Of a DNA stretch of 64,000 nucleotides, positions 55,409-64,000 are shown piece by piece. The translations under genes and the position numbers were made by a program. The notes under the pieces were generated by a model. That model saw nothing but the letters and a program-made list of their open reading frames with translations, did not search any database and was not told the DNA's origin. Source of the stretch: Stramonita haemastoma (lineage: Eukaryota > Mollusca > Gastropoda > Neogastropoda > Muricidae); the NCBI GenBank assembly GCA_030674155.1, contig CM060320.1, positions 11,710,183 through 11,774,182 on the forward strand. The letters run 5' to 3'. Numbering within the stretch: position 1 is the stretch's first letter; every line of letters starts with the position of its first letter.

Positions 55409-56107
55409 TTGCCATGTTTGTTTGTGTTGCAGTTCTTCAAAACATAGCATTTTATCGCCATGTTTGTTTGTGTTGCAGTTCTTCATGACATGACGCGGAG
55501 CATGGCATTGTGTCATTAACTGATCACCAGTGCTGTGCTCCTGGCTTATGGCCACTCTTCTGGAACCTGTACAGCTTTAGTACATCGTCAGGAAAAGTCA
55601 CCATCTGCTTTAGATACTGTTTTCATGTGTTTTTAAAGAGATTTAGGATTACTTGATTAGGTAATATCAAAAGTAAATTGATCAGTCTTAGAAAACAAAA
55701 AGTAGATACTGTTTTCAGTTTGTTTTAAAGAGATTTAGGGTTACTTGATCAGGTAAAATCAAAAGTAAATTGATCGCTTTTAGAAAACAAAAAAAGGTAA
55801 CGCTTTACTTAAAGAGTTGAAAACGTCAGCTTGTAACAGATGACTCCTTTAGAAGGAAATATTTCTGTTTTACACGCAGAAATTGATACCAAATACATTA
55901 ACACCGATTTTGTAGCTGTCAAAGAAGGATGTATTTGATCTTCAAATTTAAATGTGATCTTTGGAATTGATCAGTTACAAAATTTTGAAAATGTGACTTG
56001 GACATGAGACAAAAGCAAATCAAAACAAACCTAAAAGAGCTTTATCCCCAGTTCTGTTTTGTTACTGAACAAGGGCTTCACAATTACAACCCCCAATGAC
56101 TAAGATC

Positions 56108-56170
<63 letters not shown>

Positions 56171-57060
56171 TGGAAACAAAATATTCACTTTTTTATCTTA
56201 TTTTTGTCAAATTCTAATGCTTTTCAATGAATGATGTATTTTTATTGTATGGCAAGTTAAAATGATGTTGGAATTGTTACTGATTACATTTGAAACATAA
56301 GAAAGGCTACTTTTTATTATTTTAAACTGCGTACAATATCTTAATCCAATAGAGCATTAAGATCATTCACACTGTGTTCTACATTTTGATAGAATAGAGC
56401 ATTAAGTTCATTGATATTTGTTTTATCATACAACACGTCATAGCAGTTCGATTTATGTCTTAAAAGGCATGTCCATGTGTGTAATTGAGCCCTGTTTATG
56501 TTGGGAGAGGGTGTGGGGTTTGTGAGAGTGTGGTAATACTCGGTCATACGGACGCAGGCAGGATTGCATGCAATTACACACCAGCGAGTATATAACTGGG
56601 TTAGGAATTGCTAATGTTTGGGTGCTTTTTTGTATCTTGTGATGTGTGCGTGCTGATGTATGGATATTGTGTTGCCGTGTTTTTTCTGAATGTTTTCTTT
56701 TTTGCTATTTTTTTATGTATGGCTTATAGCTCACGTGAGTTTCTCTATGAGATATTAAGTATTTGAGTGGTGAATTGTGAGAAATGAAATCTTCGCCTTG
56801 TGTTAAAGGTTTTCTTAAATTAAGACAAAAAGCTGCAAGACGAAAAAGAACACCATGTTCAAAGTGTTCAGGATTAGGACATCTATGGACACGTTGGTGA
56901 TTAGGCTTACTTTGGTGATGATAGAGTGAAACTGTGATCTGACCAACTTGCTAAATTTATCTTTGTGATAATTTTTGTATTCTTTACATTAAATCTTGTT
57001 TCAGATTGTGGCTATATTTTGATTCACTGGGTGTGTGTGTGAGAGAGAGGTGTGCCTGTA
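55409..57060. other. Unassigned intergenic sequence
   Basis: Two short duplications (TTTGTTTGTGTTGCAGTTCT and GTTTTAAAGAGATTTAGG types) and (GA)n at 56107-56167; no gene seen. Confidence 0.55.
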
Positions 57061-57084
57061 TTTCTATCAACATTGTGACTTGAT

Positions 57085-57345
57085 ATAGCGAGGTATCAGA
57101 GACCTCAGCTTCTCTAGAAGCTAGCATATTGAGGGCAGCTCCCATCTCCTTCTCCTCTCCCTCGCTGCTTTATCTTCCCTGTCTCTAAGGAGGGCAGGTA
57201 CCCATTTACAGCTGGGGGACTGTACTGAAGCCAAGGTGTGCAAACGATCACCCATCCACTTAGTAACCACAGTCAATAGGCCTTCTGCTTAACCTTAATT
57301 TGGGAAAGCGAGTACTCTGACCACTGAGTCATCCTAATCATAGAG
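57085..57345 (-). mobile_element. tRNA/5S chimeric SINE
   Basis: Reverse orientation; the 5S-like segment is at about 57240-57297 (GTGGATGGGTGATCG) and the tRNA-like arm at its high end. Confidence 0.8.
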
Positions 57346-57533
57346 CATCAGCTTTTCGTTTCAATTACTTTTGCCTTCCTTGGGTGTTGTAAGTATTTTA
57401 TTTCATTGGCTGAGAAAAAACAAACAAAAACCACCCCCGCCCTAAAAAGAAAACAACCCCACACAAACAAAATGCACAAAAAACTAAACAAACGACCTCC
57501 ACAAAAACCCCGCAAACACCCCTCCCCCATGAG

Positions 57534-57880
57534 GGGGACGGGATAGCCCAGTGGTTAGAACACTGGGCTCGCAATCTGACGACCCGGGTTCGATTCCCGT
57601 TCGAGGAGATATTTTCTCCTGGAGTTCACATTAGTGCAGACTCCACTCTCCCAAAAAACCATTCGGACGAGATATTAAACCGAGGCCCTGTGTGTGAACG
57701 CACGCAGAACATCTTGCTCACACGTTAAATCCTGTTTTGCTTTTCGTAAGAGTAGGCCGTTGTGTGCCGGTGGGAACAGACGACAAAATTTACCAAACTG
57801 CATACCCAAAGGGACTGCATGTAAAAAGCACGCGAAGGCCTATTCCATTATCCTTGATATAAAAGAATAAATAAATAAAA
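57534..57880 (+). mobile_element. SINE family A, best full-length copy
   Basis: tRNA-derived head with A box TAGCCCAGTGG (57544-57554) and B box GGTTCGATTCC (57587-57597), the central block around ATATTAAACCGAGGCCCTGT, a middle with GAGTAGGCCGTTGTGTGCCG, and the 3' end TCCATTATCCTTGATATAAA plus AATAAATAAA. About 345 bp. RNA polymerase III promoter boxes are intact, but no mature tRNA fold is completed. Confidence 0.92.
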
Positions 57881-58198
57881 CACTAAATAAATAGATAAAT
57901 AAATAAAAGCACAACAAACATACAAAAGCACACACAAAACCCCTAAACTATCAACAAAAAAAGCTCCAGTAACAACAGTGAGATACAAGTCGTCAACACC
58001 CACCTCCCCTCCCTCCCTCCCTCGGAAGAGAAAAAGAAGTAAGCCTACACGGAATCGTTTTGTCTGGAACACTTATCCAGATTCACTCGTTAACTCCACA
58101 TACAGTCAGCAAGCAACCCCTACCCCCTTCCCTTTTCATTCCCCCCCCCCCCCCCCTTCTCTTAAACACACGTGCAAAAACATGTATGCACACAGATT

Positions 58199-58520
58199 TT
58201 TCCTCTGGAGTTAGCATCAGTGCCGACTCCATTCCCTCCTCCCCCCCCCCCCCCCCCCCTCCCTCCTTTAGAAAAAAATAAGTCCTTCGGATGACACTAT
58301 AAACCGAGGTCCCGAATGCGAACGCACGCATCTTGTGTACGCCTTAAAACCTGTTCCGCTTTTCGAAAGAGTAGGCCATTGTGTACTGGTGGGAATGGAT
58401 AACAAAATTCACAAAACTGCTTAAACACAGCGACTGGATATTTTTTTTAAAAAGCACATGAGTGCTTATTCCATTATCCTCGAAATAAAAGAATGAATAG
58501 ATAAAAAGAAAGAATGGATA
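58199..58520 (+). mobile_element. SINE family A, 5' truncated
   Basis: From TCTGGAGTTAGCATCAGTGC through a poly(C) expansion to the family tail. Confidence 0.83.
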
Positions 58521-58589
58521 ATAAATGTATGCACGCATCAAGTAGAGGTTTTTTGTTGTTGATTTGTTTGTTTGTTTTTGCAGCTTATT

Positions 58590-59140
58590 GTAGTGTGGTA
58601 TGAAGTAAAGATGTAGAATCGCATTGCAGCGTGGTATGAAGTAAAGATGTAAAAGTGTATTGCAGTGTATTGCAGTGTTGTATGAAGTAAAGATGTAGAA
58701 GTGTATTGCAGTGTGGTATGAAGTAAAGATGTAGAAGTGTATTGCAGTGTGGTATGAAGTAAAGATGTAGAAGTGTATTGCAGTGTGGTATGAAGTAAAG
58801 ATGTAGAAGTGTATTGCAGTGTGGTATAAAGTAAAGATGTAAAAGTGTATTGCAGTGTGGTATGAAGTAAAGATGTAAAAGTGTCTTGCAGTGTATTGCA
58901 GTGTGGTATGAAGTAAAGATGTAGAAGTGTATTGCAGTGTGGTATGAAGTAAAGATATATAAGTGTATTGCAGTGTATTGCAGTGTGGTATGAAGTAAAG
59001 ATGTAAAAGTGTCTTGCAGTGTATTGCAGTGTGGTATGAAGTAAAGATGTAGAAGTGTATTGCAGTGTGGTATGAAGTAAAGATGTAGAATCGTATTGCA
59101 GTGTGGTATGAAGTAAAGATGTATAAGCGTAATTTTTTTT
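58590..59140. repeat. 36-bp minisatellite
   Basis: About 13 units of GTATTGCAGTGTGGTATGAA + GTAAAGATGTAGAAGT, some with a 10-bp TATTGCAGTG duplication. Confidence 0.95.
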
Positions 59141-59406
59141 AATGTTTTTTTTTTTTTCATTTCTCGGCTAGAGCTCCCAGATTTCACTGATGATGAGATT
59201 TTGCGTATGCAGCCGGTTTTTTGCCCATCACGAAAGTAGCTGACTTGGGGGACAGTAGTTAGTTTGAATTTTAAGTGCTTCTTTGAAAGACATACCTTAA
59301 TTTTGCATCGATGTTACTGGAAGCAGAGGAGCTCAAGGAGAGGAGTGGAGGAAGCTGGTTACGAATCTTCAGTGGTGCCCCCACAGGACTACGGGATAGG
59401 TGAAGA

Positions 59407-59494
59407 TGTATGTATGTATGTATGTATGTATGTATGTATGTATGTATGTATGTATGTATGTATGTATGTATGTATGTATGTATGTATGTATGTG
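59407..59494. repeat. (ATGT)n microsatellite
   Basis: About 21 tetranucleotide units. Confidence 0.97.
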
Positions 59495-59764
59495 TGGATG
59501 GATGGATATATATGGATATATGGATGTATGTATGCATGCATGCAGCATGTATAAAACGATACATAAAAAACGTGTGTAGATGGTATGCAAACAAGTGTTG
59601 AGTATGTGTGCATGCACGCTTGTATGAAATCATACATAAAAAATATATGCGTGTGGGTGGTATGCAAACAAGTGTTGGGTATGTTTATCATGCAGTTTTC
59701 GAAAGCGCTGTTTATGTAAGTAGTGCTAGGAAAGGTAAAGGTGTTTCCATAACCTATGTGGTCG

Positions 59765-59985
59765 TAGGGGAGCGAGGCATCAGAGACATCATCTTCTCTA
59801 GGGGGCCAGCATATTGAGGGCGGCGCACAGGTGCCCATTTGCAGCTGGGTGAACTGGGGGACTGTACTGAAGTTAAGGCGCGCAAACGGTCACCCATCCA
59901 ATTGGTAACCACGCTCGATGCTGCTTACCTTGGCTGGGGGAAAGCTAGTGCTCTGACCACTGAGCTATCCCGTCCCCAAGTAGTG
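59765..59985 (-). mobile_element. tRNA/5S chimeric SINE, best-preserved promoter
   Basis: On the minus strand GGGATAGCTCAGTGGTCAGA (tRNA arm) is followed at about 59929-59878 by AAGCAGCATCGAGCGTGGTT and TTGGATGGGTGACCG, closely matching the 5S rRNA internal promoter. The body is internally deleted. Confidence 0.85.
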
Positions 59986-60059
59986 CTGAATGTCTTTGTT
60001 TTCAATGTACTTTGTATGTAGTGAAATTTCTTCAGATGATCAGCGTGTATTGCTGCAGT

Positions 60060-60460
60060 TACGCCGGTGGGTGTCTGGTATGTAATGTTTTATTCTGTTC
60101 AGTAAAGACTTTGTGCTGGTTCCACAAGGAGAAAGGAAAGTGCTTTAGAAATGTCCATTATTATTGTTGTTGTTGGTATTAGGCCTATCATCATAATTGT
60201 TGTTGGTGGTATTGTTATAATAATTTTTGTATTATTAATTGTTGTTATCATTAATTGTTATCATAATCGTTATAATGATGAAAATGATAACAATCATCAT
60301 CATCATTAAAGTTTGAAGCTGGAATGTTACTCCCTTTATGGCTGGCAATAAGGTGGCATACCCAAACTCTCACAATTAAAATTGGCAAACCTCCCAGTGC
60401 AAGTGGAGGGACCAAAATATATTTGGGACAGTATTACACTGGCGCAGAAGCTTGTGAGCA
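60060..60460. other. Unassigned intergenic sequence
   Basis: ATT/ATC-rich; nothing recognised. Confidence 0.5.
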
Positions 60461-60467
60461 CATGCAT

Positions 60468-60468
60468 C

Positions 60469-60564
<96 letters not shown>

Positions 60565-60588
60565 ACAGAGCATGCGGGGCCAGCACGT

Positions 60589-60652
<64 letters not shown>

Positions 60653-60657
60653 CACAG

Positions 60658-60722
<65 letters not shown>
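60468..60722. repeat. (CA)n microsatellite, three blocks
   Basis: About 250 bp of CA with two short interruptions. Confidence 0.96.
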
Positions 60723-60726
<4 letters not shown>

Positions 60727-60828
60727 ACTCCTTTAAACATTTTTATTTCATCCTTATATTTTAGAATTCACGCATAATTATCCCTGAATCATCACGAGAC
60801 GCAAAACAATAAGTAGGTGCCTTGCAGG

Positions 60829-60940
60829 TGACGCCATGATGACGATTTATCGAATCGGCGTCATTTCCTGACGTGACACTGCGTCATTTCCGGTCCAGCG
60901 TCAGTTTTAAGGGCAAGAGTTGGCGACACTTCGCTTGACG
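60829..60940. promoter_or_regulatory. Cluster of TGACG half-sites
   Basis: Seven TGACG/CGTCA half-sites in 112 bp, with two CGTCATTTCC repeats, one ending as CATTTCCGG (ETS-like). It may be an unannotated promoter or a transposon end. Confidence 0.4.
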
Positions 60941-61144
60941 CATTCAGCACCGTCCACTTGCTCTTTGTTTCCACTGCACACAGACAAAAGGATTGACGAT
61001 TAAGCACTCGTCTTGTTGTTGCTGTAGTAATTGTTGTTGACGTCGTTGTTGCACGTTCCCCTGCTTCACTCCCTGTGGATTACCCAGAATGTGCACCCTG
61101 GTTCATCCTGGCTGGGAATCACAGGGGGATTGAAAATACATACA

Positions 61145-61425
61145 GGACCAGAAGTCCCTGTGTATATGCATTTTGTCAATTCTGTCATCCCTTCCCACCG
61201 GAGCACAATGGCCTTTTCTTTCAAAAAGCGAAATGGGTTTTAACGTGCTCGCAAGATGTTCTGCCTGCGTTCGCACACGGGACCTGGTTTATAGTCTCAT
61301 CCGAAAGGCTGAGTGGGAATGGAATCAGCACTGATGTTAAATCCAGAGGAAAAATCCTTGAACGAGATTTGAACCCGGGCCAGAAGATCCCGAGCGCATC
61401 ACTGCCCACCACGCTATCTCCTTGT
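61145..61425 (-). mobile_element. SINE family A, full length
   Basis: Reverse orientation; head at the high end with B-box-like GGGTTCAAATC, central block GATGAGACTATAAACC. Confidence 0.83.
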
Positions 61426-61429
61426 TAGA

Positions 61430-62445
61430 TGTGGCAAGCATGTCTAGCTAAACAGAGTTGAAGCAACATCCTCCTGATGAGCACAAAAGAAATTGCTAAC
61501 TTTCACACACACACAGAACAATAAAATAAATACAACACACACCATATTTTCATATTTCCCCGAACATGGGTTAAACACTGTACAAACTCCAAAATCAGGT
61601 ATCTAAAACTTTGTAATTAATGTGGATGATAACGTTCCTTTCCCCTAAAATTTTAGTTCTTCTATTGTTGAATGTTAATTCATGTGGTTGGTATGCACTC
61701 CCTAGTGTAACACCCTGGGGGTCACCCTGAATAGGCACTCTATCTCATTTAATCCACCGGGGAATGAATCACGGTGAGAGAGTAGGTACACGCTAAAGAA
61801 GTTCGCTTGTGTGAAGCTTCGAATACTTTTACTATCCAAGCAGCCGAAGTCCAACTTCAAGAGATTTTAAAAAAATCTGTTTGAAAGGAGAGTGTTGGTT
61901 GCTATACCAAGAGCTTGTCATGGCTGACGGCTATGTCACCACAACAATTCAAAACCTATCAACGGCAGACTTTGGCACCTGGCAGACATCAGTAACTGAT
62001 AGAGCTTTTAAAAAGCCTAGTTGAAGAGCGTTAACTTTTTTTTTCGTGTCGAAGAGTGGTGAAGATAAACAAGTGCAGGAAACCATTACAGCTCCTTTAT
62101 CATTACAAGAAAGCTTTCAACAATTTGAATAACAAGACAATTGTTTTAGGTGTAAATGTTGGGGGATAGCATTGTAGGCCCTTTAGCAGTAAAGATCATT
62201 TGATTTGCCCGATCTGACTCGAATTACGACTCCTGGATGAGCCATCATCAGAGGTCACGGCGGTGGTTTTGCTTAACACATCCCGGGTTCCTTATGGAGA
62301 CACACCTCCTTAAAGTACACAGGTGTTTTTGCTCTCACAGGAATAATCTGATAATCCTGAAGCCTACCGGTGATGCCACCAAAAACTGATATTAAGAGCA
62401 AAAAAGGTAAATATATTGTTGCAATAAAAAAAAAAATCTTCAAAC
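61430..62445. other. Unassigned intergenic sequence
   Basis: No gene or known repeat recognised. Confidence 0.5.
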
Positions 62446-62447
62446 AG

Positions 62448-62697
62448 GGAGCGAGGTGTCAGAGACCTCAACTTCTCCAGAAGCCAACATTTTGAGGGTG
62501 GCACCCATCTCCTCTCCCTCGCTGCTTTACCTTCCTTGACCCAAAAGATAGCAGGTACCCATTTACTGCTGAGTGAACAGGGGACCGTACTAAAGCCAAG
62601 GCGCTCTAACGGTCACCCATCCAAATGGCAATCATGCTCAATTCTGATTAACCTTAGCCCGGGAAAGCAAGTGTCATGACCACTGAGCTATCCCGTT
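62448..62697 (-). mobile_element. tRNA/5S chimeric SINE, full length
   Basis: Reverse orientation; tRNA arm GGGATAGCTCAGTGGTCATG at the high end, 5S-like TTTGGATGGGTGACCG at about 62605-62655. Confidence 0.83.
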
Positions 62698-62777
62698 TGT
62701 TTTTATCTTAAAATCCTAAAATCAGATATTAAAGGAACTTTTTTTTAAAGAGAGAAAGAGTGGAGTGAGTAACTCAC

Positions 62778-62893
62778 AAGCAGCTGGCTTCCTTCACTTC
62801 ACAGTAGGTGCAGATGTAGGAGAAATCGCCACTGGCATCTCTCATGCAGGCAGGGTTGGTCAGGTTGTAGTTGAATTCACAGACAAAGTCCGC
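62778..62893 (-). CDS. Orphan cysteine-rich exon of an unknown gene
   Basis: Acceptor TTCCCAG and donor GTGAGT bound an open exon encoding ADFVCEFNYNLTNPACMRDA then SGDFSYICTYCEVKEASC. Five cysteines in 38 residues suggest a secreted or extracellular domain, but I do not recognise the family. Read through, it would end at a TGA overlapping the donor (62774-62776), so it could instead be a terminal exon. Other exons probably lie beyond 64000. The gene would be upstream of and on the same strand as symplekin. Confidence 0.55.
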
Positions 62894-63289
62894 CTGGGAA
62901 GGGGGGCAGTATAAGCCTAATGCTCTCGTCTCCAAATCTAAGCATAACGCACCAGTAACGTATTATAGCCATCAACCCGAAACGAAATATATCTGTAATA
63001 CAAAATAAATACCAACCCAAAACGAGATAATATCTGTAGCAATATCTCGCCTCCAAACCAAAGCAAAACGTACCTGGCTATAACTACCGACCTGAAGCAA
63101 AACCAGTCTATTAGCGCTTCTGTACCATTACAATCACCAACCAAACCAAATACGTCTAAAATTCTTCGACCACCACAGCTTGAATCAATTTCTATCACCA
63201 TCACTCTCGGGAAGAACCATGTGTAGCCGCCACAAATGCAGCTCCTATAAAACTTTAGTAAAATATAATCTTCTTCCCCCGCCCCCCCC

Positions 63290-63370
63290 CTCTCTCTCTC
63301 TCTCTCTAATGAAATTGCTTTTGCGTTCTCTCTCTCTTCCCCCCCCCCCCCCCTCCCCCCCCCCCTCCTT
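63290..63370. repeat. (CT)n and poly(C) tracts
   Basis: Runs of C around 63341-63365; potential i-motif/G-quadruplex. Confidence 0.85.
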
Positions 63371-63469
63371 AGTGGGTTGCATGGCGCCTGCTCTTCTGCA
63401 GTGCTTGTAACCCTGCATGATGTCTGCCTGCTCGCCTCAACCAACACTTTCTGACAAGATAAACTTTTT

Positions 63470-63735
63470 TTCTGACAGGAGAAGCTCTTTTTTGTACTGG
63501 ATGCATGCTAGGTTTCCGTAACCCGCAAGACGTTGACACGAATTACAGGATCTTTACTGTGCTCAAATGATCTGCATGCGAGTAATCGCAAAGAGAAGGT
63601 ACTGGCAAGTCTGCACTATAAGTCAACCTGGGAAGTGGTAAAGATATCCACCCTTTATTCCCCAGACGTCACTGCCAAGATTCGAACCCATCCCTTAAAA
63701 GACCCACGATGATAAACAGCTTAAGCCATTCCCCT
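63470..63735 (-). mobile_element. SINE family C
   Basis: tRNA-like head on the minus strand (GGGAATGGCTTAAGCTGTTT, B box GGGTTCGAATC), then a body with ACTTCCCAGGTTGACTTAT and a CGGAAACC end. Related copy at 48695-48990. Confidence 0.7.
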
Positions 63736-64000
63736 ATAGCGTGTGTGTGGCGGGAGTTAGATTACGGTAAAACAAACTGTCTTGAATAACGATAAATTAG
63801 GCCTGTGTTTTGCCTTGTTACACAAACACCATGTCTGAAGAAAACTGTCCATCACTATAGCCCAATTTCCTAAAGAAATGAACCACTAATATCGAATCAA
63901 CTTCCATTCACTATTCCCCCGACCCCAAAAAGGAAAAGATCTCTGATGGACTTTAATGATCTCAACACCCAGATAAAACCTATCACGTCACATCATGTCA

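Noticed and set aside
57534..57606. Possible tRNA gene
   Set aside because: A and B boxes are good, but the acceptor stem is not closed and the sequence continues into a SINE body.
58585..59187. 200-residue repetitive minus-strand frame
   Set aside because: 36-bp minisatellite, divisible by 3, so it stays open by arithmetic.
59878..59929. 5S rRNA gene
   Set aside because: Only the internal promoter region matches; the rest is SINE.
60324..60777. Cys/Val and His/Thr frames
   Set aside because: (CA)n microsatellite on either strand.

Overview
The window is nuclear DNA from an intron-rich, repeat-rich metazoan, most likely a marine mollusc and perhaps a gastropod. The evidence is a complete animal-type symplekin gene, a Mag/Steamer-like Ty3/gypsy retroelement, several tRNA-headed SINE families with a core block I associate with molluscs and other invertebrates, and abundant (CA)n and (GA)n arrays. 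There is no sign of bacterial, viral-genome or organellar sequence. A run of 100 Ns at 55309-55408 marks a scaffold gap.

Layout. 1-3305: four tandem arrays (44, 78, about 30-39 and 20 bp units). 3430-11420: CA/GT microsatellites, SINE copies, an 888-bp retroposon with a 16-bp target duplication (7114-8001) and a Z-DNA-prone tract (8282-9148). 11706-16544: a 4.84-kb LTR retrotransposon with identical 143-bp LTRs, 5-bp target duplication, primer site, polypurine tract and one uninterrupted gag-pol frame of 1326 codons. 16600-20460: microsatellites, a 60-bp minisatellite, SINEs and a foldback element. 20880-53319: the symplekin gene on the minus strand, with 33 recognised coding exons. 53500-64000: mostly intergenic, with SINEs, a 36-bp minisatellite, microsatellites, a cluster of TGACG half-sites at 60829-60940 and one orphan cysteine-rich exon at 62778-62893.

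The symplekin introns hold most of the surprises: a piggyBac-like element with TTAA duplication, a second TTAA element that precisely splits a minisatellite, a hAT-like element carrying CRE-type sites and a (GA)n higher-order repeat, and three minisatellites that touch splice junctions. The array at exon 13 has a unit that contains the 5' splice site itself. All introns fit GT-AG and the phases join, but several exons need one-base corrections to keep frame, while the retroelement needs none. Uneven consensus polishing is the simplest explanation, though a decaying copy cannot be excluded from this sequence alone.

SINEs: family A (tRNA head, central block with GATGAGACTATAAACCGAGG) has roughly twenty copies. 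Family B shares the central block but has a different tail. A third family joins a tRNA-like A-box arm to a 5S-rRNA-like internal promoter. A fourth tRNA-headed family and a further dispersed repeat are also present. No functional tRNA, rRNA or CRISPR locus was found.
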